Shown: positions 32,053 to 39,501 of the stretch, piece by piece
Layout of the letters: the number at the start of each line of letters is the position of its first letter
Position numbering within the stretch: position 1 is the stretch's first letter
DNA from: Planctomycetota bacterium
GTDB taxonomy: Bacteria > Planctomycetota > JAJSAM01 > JAJVHW01
Direction: 5' to 3'
Length of the DNA stretch: 39,501 bases
Assembly (NCBI GenBank): GCA_021414065.1
Contig: JAIOPE010000109.1
Location: 1-39,501 of the forward strand
Notes under the pieces: model-generated
Told to the model about the DNA's origin: nothing
Database searches by the model: none
The model's input: only the letters and a program-made list of their open reading frames with translations
Made by a program: the position numbers and the translations under genes

Positions 32053-33528
32053 TCACCCGCCCTCAAGCACCGCACGGGTGATCTGACGGGCGCGCCGGCC
32101 AAGACCGGCGGAGTCTTGCGCGCGCCTGAGATACTCAAGGCCGCGCTGGCGTGACGCAGGCCCGCGGCGTCTGCCTGTGCGCGAGGTGAGGGAGCGGCCG
32201 AGAGCGTAGAGCAGCGCCGCCGACGCCCCGGGGGCGCGACGTCTCCGGCACGCCTCCGCGACCCGCCGCTCGTCGTCAGGCCGTAGTGGGTGACTTCGGT
32301 AGAACGCAAAGCGTGCGAACCGGCGGACGGTGAGGAGGTCCCGCAGTTCTGTGAACTGCCGGCTTCCCGGCGAGGCACCGCGGACGTGGACCTCGATCGG
32401 ATCGGACCAGAGATCCGCGTAGCCAGGCACCCGCAGACGGACGCTGAGCCAGTGCGATCCTGGCGCCGCGAACGTGTAGGACCCGGCCTGCCCGAAGATG
32501 CTCAGATCCCGGTCGAACGGCTGTCCTGCGGCGATGACCAGCTCGCCCGGAGGCGCACAGAATCGCTTCTCCGGCCGGTAGCGCCGACGTGTGCCGTCCG
32601 GATCGTCGATGAACAGCGTGAACGCCTCGTAGCCCGGATCGATGACGTCGGGCATCCGGAACGGCTCGTCGCGGCCCTGTCGGAGTTCGACCCGGACGTC
32701 GAGTTCAACGGGTTCGAAGTTCCAGAACTCGCGCCGGGCCATTGTGAGCTCGACCCTGACCGGCGGAGCGCCAGACGTGATGTTCTGAGGCGGGTCGTCG
32801 TGAGGCGGCCCGTACGTGCCGCGTATGCCGAAGGGCGACTCCGTCGGCCGGACGTACAGGAGATCGTCGCACCGGCTGAGGAACTCGCGCTGAGTCAGAT
32901 AGGAACCCACCGGGACCGGGTTCGTCGAAGGCGTGCCGAGGAAACGATGGGCCGCGCTGCCGTAGACGCCGGCAGTCGAACTTTGGGCCATGAACGAGAG
33001 GGGGTCGCGGACGTGCCACAGGTTGAAGACATGGCCGAGTTCGTGGATGGCGGTGAACAAAGCTTCGTCCGCGATTGTCGGCTGTCCGGCGGCCTTCCGC
33101 AGTTCCGCGACGGCATCAAGGAAGACCGCGCATCCTTCGCGCGGGATCGAGTCCTCTTCGCTCGGCTCGCCCGGCGTCCCCGGCGTGAATCCCTCGTCGA
33201 ACATGATCCCGAGCACTCCGTCCTTTGGCGCGAAGGAGTCCGCGAACAACAGGCCGATCCGGGGCACCTTCCGCGTCTCCGATTGGCCGATGACGAGAGA
33301 GCCGAGTGCGGACTGGAGGTTCGGGATGCTGGTTCCGGCCCCGGCGGGGAGGTTCGCGTCGCCCAGATGGTCTGTATCGACCGTGAGGTCGATCCCCGGC
33401 GCTCCGTCCGCCCGTCTGGATCCCTCGGCGAAGTGCTCGGCAATGGTCTTGCCATCCAGCGTGAGCGGGTTCCGCGGGAGCTCCATCTGCTGCCGCAACA
33501 TTCCGACGAGGCACAGCACCTTCCTCAC
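32053..33528 (-). CDS. Metzincin-like zinc metalloprotease
   Basis: About 491 residues, starting at GTG 33528, which overlaps the upstream stop (GTGA). The motif HELGHVFNLWH (about residues 162-172) fits HExxHxxxxxH with Asn where Gly is usual; Met180 in DPLSFMAQSS could be the Met-turn. The sequence before it (VPRIGLLFADSFAPKDGVLG and EGCAVFLDAVAELRKAAGQP) is the expected N-terminal subdomain. The second half is beta-rich (VELTMARREFWNFEPVELDV, GSYTFAAPGSHWLSVRLRVP) and the last 80 residues are Arg-rich helices. No signal peptide is visible with this start, yet its two upstream neighbours are lipoproteins, so export by another route or a missed start is possible. Confidence 0.75.
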   Translation of the reverse strand: MRKVLCLVGMLRQQMELPRNPLTLDGKTIAEHFAEGSRRADGAPGIDLTVDTDHLGDANLPAGAGTSIPNLQSALGSLVIGQSETRKVPRIGLLFADSFAPKDGVLGIMFDEGFTPGTPGEPSEEDSIPREGCAVFLDAVAELRKAAGQPTIADEALFTAIHELGHVFNLWHVRDPLSFMAQSSTAGVYGSAAHRFLGTPSTNPVPVGSYLTQREFLSRCDDLLYVRPTESPFGIRGTYGPPHDDPPQNITSGAPPVRVELTMARREFWNFEPVELDVRVELRQGRDEPFRMPDVIDPGYEAFTLFIDDPDGTRRRYRPEKRFCAPPGELVIAAGQPFDRDLSIFGQAGSYTFAAPGSHWLSVRLRVPGYADLWSDPIEVHVRGASPGSRQFTELRDLLTVRRFARFAFYRSHPLRPDDERRVAEACRRRRAPGASAALLYALGRSLTSRTGRRRGPASRQRGLEYLRRAQDSAGLGRRARQITRAVLEGG

Positions 33529-34859
33529 AGGAGGAGGACCACAGAGAGATTGCACTTCACCTCCTGGGCGTCCGACGGTGGGCCGCCGAGCCGGTCTGCG
33601 AAGGTGATCTTGAAGGTCAGGATGTGGACGCCCGGGATCATCGACGCCGGGACGAGCCTGACGTCGACCTGCTTCGTGCCCGCGACCGGCGTCAGCGTGA
33701 GCGACGGAGTCAGGTCAATTACACTGCTCGTCGCGTCGTCGATGTGGACGAGCTTCTGGCTCGTCAGTGACAGCGGGACCACGTTGAGCTCGACGATGCC
33801 TTTGAGCGCGCCCTGCTCGAGGCGTAGCACCAAGGGCTCCGGCGTGGCGACCTTCGCTTTGAGCCGCTCCGGGTCCTTCTGTACGGCGGCGGTCGGGAAC
33901 GACGGCTGGGCTGCTCCAGGGAACGGCGTGGCAAGGCCGTACGTGATGGCGTCCAGGCTGACGACTGGACGACCGTTCCTGCTGTCCACTGTTTCATTCA
34001 AGGCATAGAGGATCGGCCCGCGTGCCACGCTGAGCACCGTGCGGTCGCCCGCCACGGGCGCTGCCGGCGACCCGGTCCCGCTTGCCAGGTTGTAGTTGGC
34101 GCCGGAGGCAGTCCCTGCGGCTTCGACGGCGACCGCGGCATTCTCAGTGGCCTTGTGGGTGCTGTTGAAACCGGCCAGCGCCGCAACGGCGGCGTTGTAC
34201 TCGGCGACGGCCTTCGCGTTTGCCGCGACCGCCCCGGTGAGGGACTTCTCTGCGTCCGAGATGGCGCCGGCGTCCTGAGGGTTGGCCTTCTTCAGAGCCT
34301 CGATCCGCGCCGTGAGGTCTGTGACCGTAGCCGCCGCGGCCGTCTTCGCCGTCTCCTTTGTCGCCACGGCGGCAGTGAACTCCGCGCGCTTCGTCTTGAC
34401 CTTGTCCGACGCAGCCTCCTTGTCCGCGGCGTCTTTCGTCTTCTCGGTCTTGCGCAGGTCCGCCTGAGCCTTCAGAACCGCGTTCGCGGCCCCGAACTCG
34501 GCGGCGGGGACGGCTGTGGCTTCCCCAATCCACTTGACCTTCGTGAGGAGACGGTCGGTAGTCTCGATGGCGACGTTGTGGTGTGCGAAGACGGAGTCCG
34601 TGTCGATCGTGTACGTGCGCTCGTCGTCCGGCAGATAGCGCACCTCCGCCGTGAAGCCGCCGTCAGGCGAGTTCGCAGGGATGACGACGATCACCGGCTT
34701 CGGCAGCGAGTAGCGGAAGCCGGTCGTCGGGGCGGCGGGGCTGTCCTTGTAGACTCGCATGCGCGTGCATGCGGCCGTGGCCGCGCCGCAGGCGAACACG
34801 ATGAGCAGCATCCGGCCGTGCCGGGCCGCGCTGCGAGAGCTGGAACCGCGGATGGTCAT
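33525..34859 (-). CDS. Lipoprotein with long coiled coil, 444 residues
   Basis: The ATG follows AAGGAGACAGCA. The signal (RMLLIVFACGAATAAC) ends in a lipobox Cys31. Residues about 45-120 form a domain with PKPVIVVIPANSPDGGFTAE and VRYLPDDERTYTIDTDSVFA, similar to the same region of the next upstream lipoprotein. Residues about 125-240 are an Ala/Lys/Asp-rich coiled coil (AADKEAASDKVKTKRAEFTA). The C-terminal ~200 residues are beta-rich and end without a helix. It is probably outer-membrane or periplasmic. It lies 24 bases downstream of the 195-residue lipoprotein and overlaps the metalloprotease gene, so all three form one operon. Confidence 0.72.
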   Translation of the reverse strand: MTIRGSSSRSAARHGRMLLIVFACGAATAACTRMRVYKDSPAAPTTGFRYSLPKPVIVVIPANSPDGGFTAEVRYLPDDERTYTIDTDSVFAHHNVAIETTDRLLTKVKWIGEATAVPAAEFGAANAVLKAQADLRKTEKTKDAADKEAASDKVKTKRAEFTAAVATKETAKTAAAATVTDLTARIEALKKANPQDAGAISDAEKSLTGAVAANAKAVAEYNAAVAALAGFNSTHKATENAAVAVEAAGTASGANYNLASGTGSPAAPVAGDRTVLSVARGPILYALNETVDSRNGRPVVSLDAITYGLATPFPGAAQPSFPTAAVQKDPERLKAKVATPEPLVLRLEQGALKGIVELNVVPLSLTSQKLVHIDDATSSVIDLTPSLTLTPVAGTKQVDVRLVPASMIPGVHILTFKITFADRLGGPPSDAQEVKCNLSVVLLL

Positions 34860-34883
34860 TGCTGTCTCCTTGCGCTGGTCACT

Positions 34884-35471
34884 TCACTTGTCCTTCGGCT
34901 GCAGCGTCACCTTGAAGTCGGTGTCTCCCGGGCCGCCGTAGAACGTAGCGTCCGAGCCGGTGATCACGATCTTGTAGATGTGCGGCGCAGGGACTGTGTA
35001 CTCGTCGCTCGGTTCCGCATTGGCACCGGCGATGTTGAGAGCGGCCGCGATCAGGGGAGCCGCGGTCGCGACGGCGTCCAGGATGACCTTCGGGATGGCG
35101 GTGGAGTCCGCGTCGGTCGCGGAGGTCGTCAGGACGCCATTTTGGAAGGTAAGCGTCATGTCGAGCTTCGCGAAGATGCTCGTCGGCTCGGCCGACATTA
35201 GACGCGTCTGATCGGGGAGGAACTTCACCTCGGACTTATGGCCGCCTTTCCCGTCCGGGACGACGATCAGATACGGTGAGACTTCGTAGTACCGGATGCC
35301 GCGCGCAGCCTCGTCTGCCGCGGGGTCGCGCGTGTCGATTGGCCGCGTCGCCACGCCGGCGCAGCCGGCCGCCAAGAATGAGAGCATCGCGAGGGCGCAT
35401 CGCCGAGATGCGAGCAGCGGTCGCACGCTTCGCAGCACCCGCCACCCACGCGCGACTGGAACGATCCTCAT
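34884..35471 (-). CDS. Lipoprotein, 195 residues, paralogous N-terminal domain
   Basis: The ATG at 35471 is preceded by GGAGGCTTCC; the frame upstream is rejected as unlike protein. The signal (RCALAMLSFLAAGCAG) ends in a lipobox Cys. The domain PYLIVVPDGKGGHKSEVKFL then PDQTRLMSAEPTSIFAKLDM parallels the second gene (PVIVVIPANS to VRYLPDDERT), so the two share a common ancestor domain. A helix rich in Ala (PKVILDAVATAAPLIAAALN) follows, then a beta end (IYKIVITGSDATFYGGPGDT). No family is recognised. It is the first gene of the three-gene operon. Confidence 0.7.
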   Translation of the reverse strand: MRIVPVARGWRVLRSVRPLLASRRCALAMLSFLAAGCAGVATRPIDTRDPAADEAARGIRYYEVSPYLIVVPDGKGGHKSEVKFLPDQTRLMSAEPTSIFAKLDMTLTFQNGVLTTSATDADSTAIPKVILDAVATAAPLIAAALNIAGANAEPSDEYTVPAPHIYKIVITGSDATFYGGPGDTDFKVTLQPKDK

Positions 35472-35865
35472 GGAAGCCTCCGATTCACTGACGTTCAGCG
35501 TGCCGTGATCCCGTGTCTGTCGCTTTCGAAGAGGAGATTGCCCTCGGCCGAAGTGACGTACACGGCGTGGGGCATCCAAGTCTCCTCCGCAGCATCCCAA
35601 GCTGCGCCTGCGAGCATAGCCGAGAGTCAGCGCGCCGGTCCATCGCCTTTCCCGAAGTGCTGTGGGCTGGACGTTATGCGTCGGCGAGATGCGAGGTCGC
35701 GTTCCGGGCGACGCTCACCTTCTCGGGTATCCGCACCAGCGACCGAACGACCGGGCAGAGTAGAGCAAGTTGCCGCGGCAGGAGAGGACGGCGTGGCATC
35801 GTTGATCGCCGCCCCGGCAACGTGCGGCGATGACGTGGGGCACGCGGCCCGCAGATGCGAACGGT
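35472..35865. other. 394-base region upstream of the lipoprotein operon
   Basis: It lies between the end of the HAD gene and the start of the lipoprotein operon. Frames here are shadows or Arg-rich. The lipoprotein promoter should be here but no boxes are clear. Confidence 0.4.
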
Positions 35866-36690
35866 CTACTTCCGCGGGTTCCCCGGCCACGACCCGTACA
35901 TCGGATTCGGAAGGACGAAGTACTGGTCTCCGAATTCCTCGAAGAAGGCGCCGGGCATCCCCGTCTGATCGCCGTTCGGGAAGTCGCGGATGTTGTCGCC
36001 GACCCACATGACGATCTTCAGCGACTGGCCGTCGGGAGTCGCGCTGCCGTCCTCGATCTTCTTCCAGCGGGCGCCCTTCGACTGGTCACCCGCTGGGGGC
36101 TTGCAGAGCAAGACATCGAACGGAACGTCGAGCTTCGTCAGGTTGGTCCGCGTCTCCGCCTCCACGACCGCCTCCCGGTCCGTGACGATCGCGATGGCAC
36201 CACCAGCGGCGCGGACTCGCTGGAGGAACTGAACCGCTCCCGGGAGCGCCGCCGGCAGATCGACATCGCGCGTGGCGGCCGCGCTGAGTCGGACCCATTC
36301 GTTCCAGGTCTCCTTCGAGTAGCCGAGGAAGCCGCGCGCCTTCTGGTAGAGCGAGTTGTCGATGATGGTCTCGTCGGCGTCGAGCGCGACGGCCCACTTC
36401 GTCCCGGCGGGCAGACCCGCCACGCGGCGCGCGAGTACCTCGCCGGCGAGTCGGTAAGCCTGCAGGTAGGCGGCCCGGTGCTCGGCGGAGTTCCGCGACC
36501 AGTGGACGGAGTCGGGGTAGAGCGGCGACGCGACCGCATCGGCCAGGTCCTCGAGGTTCCCGCCGATCAGCGTTCCGAAGTCGGAGGTCGCGGCAACTGG
36601 CTGCGGCGCCCTCTTCGCTTCGTCGGAAGCACAGCCAACCAGCAGCGACGCCGCGACGAGCCACGCAGAAATCCACCCAACATGACGCAT
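35866..36690 (-). CDS. HAD-family acid phosphatase lipoprotein (class B / e(P4)-like)
   Basis: A 274-residue protein from ATG 36690, with GGAGG upstream. The leader HVGWISAWLVAASLLVGC gives a lipobox Cys20. HAD motifs are in order: motif I ALDADETIIDNS (Asp104, Asp106), motif II IVTDRE, a Lys in the KGARWKKIED region, and motif IV VGDNIRDFPNGDQ. The family hydrolyses phosphomonoesters, including nucleotides, at the cell surface. Length matches the family. The C-terminal end PNPMYGSWPG is typical of e(P4)-like proteins, in which it closes the site. It appears monocistronic. Confidence 0.85.
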   Translation of the reverse strand: MRHVGWISAWLVAASLLVGCASDEAKRAPQPVAATSDFGTLIGGNLEDLADAVASPLYPDSVHWSRNSAEHRAAYLQAYRLAGEVLARRVAGLPAGTKWAVALDADETIIDNSLYQKARGFLGYSKETWNEWVRLSAAATRDVDLPAALPGAVQFLQRVRAAGGAIAIVTDREAVVEAETRTNLTKLDVPFDVLLCKPPAGDQSKGARWKKIEDGSATPDGQSLKIVMWVGDNIRDFPNGDQTGMPGAFFEEFGDQYFVLPNPMYGSWPGNPRK

Positions 36691-37614
36691 GACGCATCCT
36701 CCGTTATCCGGCCACCGACCGAGCCGACGCCGCCTCGGCGCCATTCATGCTGAGTCTCCTACGCACATCCGACGGAGGCAAGCGGAACATCCGTTCTTCA
36801 CGCGCTCGCCGCAGCGCCGCCCGGGATAGAGGCGGCCCGCGTTCGCGCCACCGGCCCCTCGGCGCGCACTAGCGCAATCAGCAAGCGTCGGTTGCGAGAC
36901 GCTCCGGTCCGGCTGCGGACGGCGCGATGCGGAACATGATCAGCGACGCGAGGTTGCACGGTTGGTGGGCGGCGACGGCCTTCGCGGCACGGATCGCGAC
37001 GGCGCTGGGACACGCCGCCTCCCTCGATGCCCGCGATCAGCGAGCGCACCTCCGCCGTCGCGGCGGCAACGAGTCGCGCGAGGCGTCTAGCCAGGTCGTC
37101 GACGCGGGGCGTCGAGTTCTCTGGGATGCGGGGCATGGGGCACTCTGCGTTGTGGAAGCCGAGGAGAACGCCGCCGGTAGGGAAAGGAGTGTGGAGTGGT
37201 CGGCAGGTCGGTCTTACGGACGGGTCAGGCCCAGCCTCGGTGTGGACATCTTGCCGGGAGCCGGGGACAGCGTCGGGCGGGACTCGTCGCCGACTCGGCC
37301 AGGCGCGCTCCGCTCGACGCTGCCGCCGTCGGCGGGGATGCGGTTCCGACGCATCGCGCTCGTCTTCACGCGCGCTCAAGCGCTTGTCCCTGGCCCGCGG
37401 CACGCCGAACCCACGGACCATGCGGGCCGACCGGCGCGGGTGGGGCGATGCCCGCCCAGCGGATCCGTCGGGCCGTCAGGACCGCCGGGAGCCGCCTCCG
37501 TGGTTGCGCTCGGGTCCTGAGCGTGGGCGGCTACGGAGGGTCGTGCAAGGCGCTCGGCTTCGAGCGCTCCAAAACCGCCTTTGGCGTCAGGGCGAGTCCG
37601 ATGACACTGGGCAG
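36691..37614. other. 924-base region with small or broken frames
   Basis: It holds the frameshifted frame at 36878-37136 and, on the minus strand at 37214-37369, a 51-residue frame (GTG start) reading MKTSAMRRNRIPADGGSVER then SAPGRVGDESRPTLSPAPGK. Neither has a strong ribosome-binding site. The rest is shadow sequence. The promoter of the DUF4062 gene probably lies at the right end. Confidence 0.4.
36878..37136 (-). pseudogene. Small helical protein gene with an apparent one-base deletion
   Basis: The ATG at 37136 opens MPRIPENSTPRVDDLARRLA then RLVAAATAEVRSLIAGIEG, a plausible helix-rich start. Near 37010-37015 (GGGAGGCGGCG) sense moves to another frame: CPSAVAIRAAKAVAAHQPCN then LASLIMFRIAPSAAGPERLA and a TGA at 36878. 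One extra base joins them to about 85 residues. Function is unknown. Confidence 0.38.
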
Positions 37615-38586
37615 ATGCGCGTGTTCCTCTCTTCCACCTGCTACGACCTCGAAGACCTGCGTGCGGTGCTCGAACGTGCGATTCAGAGCCTTGGATACGA
37701 AGCCCTGCTGAGTGACCGACTCACCTTTCCTGTGGACCCGCGAGTTCATCGTCACGAGGTCTGCGTGCGCGAGGCAGCAGCCGCCGACCTAATGCTCGTT
37801 GTCATCGATCGCCGCTTCGGTGCTCCCTACGCGAAGGACCCGAGCATAAGCGTGACCTGGGCCGAGTACCGCGCGGCAGTCCAAGCGGGCGTCCCGGTGT
37901 TCGCGTGCGTGCGCCGAGGCGTCTTCGACGAGCGCCTGACCTGGTTGAAGAACGACAAGTCCGGCCTGCCGGCGCACTGCGATGACGCTCGGACGTTCGA
38001 GTTCATCAGCGAGATTCAGGGACACCCTCACGGCACATGGATCGACGTGGCGTTCTCGAACGTCACGGAGATCGAGGATCGTCTCCGTGTGGTGACAGGT
38101 CAGATCGAGCGGTTCCGCCGCGCACCGCGCCCCGGCGGTGGTGTTCCCGCAATGCGCACGGGGACGAAGCTCTCGCCCGACCAAGCCGCCGTCGCACTCG
38201 AGGCCGAACTGCGCGCCCTGACTGCGCAACGGGACGAACTGGCGGGCCAACAGAACGAGTGCCATCAGACTCTCATGGACCGTGGGTACCTGACATGGGT
38301 TCGCCCCGCCATGATGGGCAACGTCGTGGCGCTCGGAGGGCGAATCAGTGCGATCCAGCGCGAGATCGACTCGATGGAACGATCACTCGCGAAGGTGCGG
38401 GACGCTTCGCGGACGGGACTCGACGGGGCTGACATTCGCGAGGGTGCGAAGTGTCCGTTCTGCGACGAGCCACTGCACATGTACGGCACCCGCTTGGTCT
38501 CCGGTGCGTTCCGCGAAGTGTTCCAGTGCTCGGCGGCCGCTCCGCACGTGGTCTTCGGCGGCGAGATTCACGGCATGGATGACTGA
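37615..38586 (+). CDS. DUF4062 (TIR-like) protein with C-terminal zinc-ribbon-like end
   Basis: A 323-residue protein starting at ATG 37615. MRVFLSSTCYDLEDLRAVLE is the DUF4062 signature, and VREAAAADLMLVVIDRRFGA then PYAKDPSISVTWAEYRAAVQ completes the Rossmann-like fold related to TIR and nucleoside-processing domains. A helical coiled-coil region (AELRALTAQRDELAGQQNEC) follows. The end has CPFCDEPLHMYG and a later FQCS, a probable zinc ribbon for nucleic-acid or protein binding. The family is found in conflict systems, where it is thought to sense or act on nucleotides. No clear ribosome-binding site is visible. Together with the TIR-TPR gene it is the second TIR-like protein here. Confidence 0.78.
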   Translation: MRVFLSSTCYDLEDLRAVLERAIQSLGYEALLSDRLTFPVDPRVHRHEVCVREAAAADLMLVVIDRRFGAPYAKDPSISVTWAEYRAAVQAGVPVFACVRRGVFDERLTWLKNDKSGLPAHCDDARTFEFISEIQGHPHGTWIDVAFSNVTEIEDRLRVVTGQIERFRRAPRPGGGVPAMRTGTKLSPDQAAVALEAELRALTAQRDELAGQQNECHQTLMDRGYLTWVRPAMMGNVVALGGRISAIQREIDSMERSLAKVRDASRTGLDGADIREGAKCPFCDEPLHMYGTRLVSGAFREVFQCSAAAPHVVFGGEIHGMDD

Positions 38587-38693
38587 CCGAGAGTTCGTGC
38601 CTACTCCTCACCCGGTCGCGGCCAGCGTCCACAGCAACGCGAACCGGCGACGTTCGCGCGCCGCCGGTCGGGGACCCGAGGTCCGGTCGAGAG

Positions 38694-39089
38694 TCAGGCA
38701 GACGCGGACTCCGCCGCCGGAGCCACATCTGTCGGCGCGGCGACCGCCTGCGCGGGCCGCTTCCACTTCGGGCTCGCCGCCGTCGCCCGCTCCGTCCCCG
38801 TCAGCCGAAAGAACGCCGGCCCGGAGCACGCCGGGTACCCCGTGATCGCGAGCGCCACGGCCGTCAGCGAGCGGAACTCCTTCCCCTCGTAGCGGAACCC
38901 GTCGTCGAGGACCGTCACCTTGATCTCGGCGCCCTTGAAGGTCCGCGTCAGCACCGTCCCCGCCGCCGGGAGCCGCGGGTCGCGCGCCCGCTCGCGCGGC
39001 GCATTCGGAGCGGCCGTCGGGACCACCGCCGTCTTCGTCGCCTTGCGGGTCTTCCCCGCGCTCTTCGTCTTCGTCTGCTTCTTCGCCAT
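38694..39089 (-). CDS. DUF2924-family protein
   Basis: A 131-residue protein whose ATG follows AGGAGGCTGAG. The first 40 residues are basic (AKKQTKTKSAGKTRKATKTA). The core RDPRLPAAGTVLTRTFKGAE then IKVTVLDDGFRYEGKEFRSL and TAVALAITGYPACSGPAFFR matches DUF2924, a small DNA-associated domain common on phages and transposon-like elements. The tail is Ala/Pro-rich. The 5' end faces a divergent plus-strand gene, and the region between holds two inverted repeats. Confidence 0.82.
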   Translation of the reverse strand: MAKKQTKTKSAGKTRKATKTAVVPTAAPNAPRERARDPRLPAAGTVLTRTFKGAEIKVTVLDDGFRYEGKEFRSLTAVALAITGYPACSGPAFFRLTGTERATAASPKWKRPAQAVAAPTDVAPAAESASA

Positions 39090-39184
39090 CTCAGCCTCCT
39101 GGTTCGTGCCGCGGCGCCATTGCGTTGGCTGAGCGGGACATTCGCTCTGACTGGCTCTGGATAGCCACTCGTGTCTGCCCGTGA

Positions 39185-39236
39185 AACGCAGGTTTTCTAT
39201 GCGTTCCAGGCTTGCTGACGTTGGCGCTCCGGAGCG
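39185..39236. promoter_or_regulatory. Two inverted repeats between divergent genes
   Basis: AACGCA (39185-39190) and TGCGTT (39200-39205) form a 6-bp inverted repeat with a 9-base spacer. CGCTCC-GGAGCG (39225-39236) is a perfect 12-bp palindrome. Both lie between the divergent DUF2924 and right-edge genes, a natural place for shared operators. Confidence 0.4.
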
Positions 39237-39265
39237 AAGGTCCCCTCATGCACAAGGAGACCCAG

Positions 39266-39501
39266 ATGAAGACCACCAACCCGACGCTGCCCTACATCCT
39301 CCGCGTGACCGCCACGCGCGGCGTCGCGCTCCCCGATCTCGCTTCCGCCGCCCGCGCGTTCGCCGAACGCGGCATGGTCGGGCGCGGCTCCCGCTTCTAC
39401 GTCGGCGGCAAGGGCGAGATCCTCGACGCGCGGACGGGCGATGTCGTGGCGCGCGTCTCCCCGAACGGGCGCGTCTGGGCGGGCGCGAAGTACGTCGCGG
39501 G
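39266..39501 (+). CDS. Partial gene running off the right edge, unknown
   Basis: The ATG at 39266 has AAGGAGA about 7 bases upstream; an in-frame ATG at 39248 is less likely. The product starts MKTTNPTLPYILRVTATRGV and goes on ALPDLASAARAFAERGMVGR then SRFYVGGKGEILDARTGDVV and NGRVWAGAKYVAG. Codon use is strongly coding. The pattern looks like small phage or plasmid-type proteins, but no family is named. The stop lies beyond the window. Confidence 0.7.
   Translation, partial: MKTTNPTLPYILRVTATRGVALPDLASAARAFAERGMVGRGSRFYVGGKGEILDARTGDVVARVSPNGRVWAGAKYVA

Noticed and set aside
34155..35201. A 348-codon plus-strand frame opposite the lipoproteins.
   Set aside because: Antisense shadow with extreme Arg content.
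36927..37520. A 197-codon plus-strand frame upstream of the DUF4062 gene.
   Set aside because: No ribosome-binding site or domain, composition shadow-like, and it opposes a more coherent minus-strand small frame.

Overview
This is a GC-rich window with many high-GC codon third positions. It probably comes from a Planctomycetota chromosome or metagenome contig, or from a similarly complex Gram-negative lineage. The evidence is indirect: two PEP-CTERM proteins, several lipoproteins with classic lipoboxes, large secreted metzincin proteases with PKD and TIG-like modules, an EF-P paralogue with an atypical tip loop, and an ECF sigma factor coupled to an unusual transmembrane anti-sigma protein. 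No rRNA gene or complete tRNA gene is present, so the taxonomy is an inference.

Layout. Bases 1-12.2 kb are mostly minus-strand housekeeping and surface genes: a secreted metzincin with a ten-proline linker, an EF-P-like protein, a permuted-papain (C92-like) enzyme, a FAS1-SOUL protein, a small winged helix, a very large membrane-anchored TPR protein broken by one frameshift, and two PEP-CTERM paralogues with near-identical ends and different middles. At 12.3-13.2 kb a truncated, frameshifted membrane-protein gene abuts the 3' half of a tRNA-Pro. That tRNA fragment is flanked almost symmetrically by paired CCAACT repeats, which looks like an integrase attachment site. From there to the right end the content is accessory: a DUF2158 protein, a TIR-TPR protein, orphan genes, an ECF sigma factor with a zinc-finger/transmembrane/tail-fibre-like partner, a two-gene restriction-modification system (nuclease-methylase plus specificity subunit), a four-helix membrane protein, an Abi-alpha-like protein, a membrane-tethered HTH protein with an ImmA/IrrE-type metallopeptidase, a coupled pair of unknown genes, a CHAP-like lipoprotein, a three-gene lipoprotein/lipoprotein/metzincin operon, a HAD acid phosphatase lipoprotein, a DUF4062 protein, a DUF2924 protein and one gene running off the right edge.

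How the genes fit together. The right two thirds resembles a defence and mobile-element island. It holds NAD-cleaving-type TIR, DUF4062, R-M, Abi-alpha and ImmA-like modules, interrupted by stretches of decayed coding sequence. The most unusual unit is 17.1-19.6 kb, where an ECF sigma gene overlaps by four bases a gene whose product joins an anti-sigma-type zinc finger and a membrane helix to a long extracellular domain like a phage tail fibre or adhesin. That suggests a cell-surface fibre wired directly to transcription.

Caution. At five places the coding potential jumps frame in a way that one added G/C base would repair. This pattern fits uncorrected deletion errors in the assembly at least as well as real pseudogenes.
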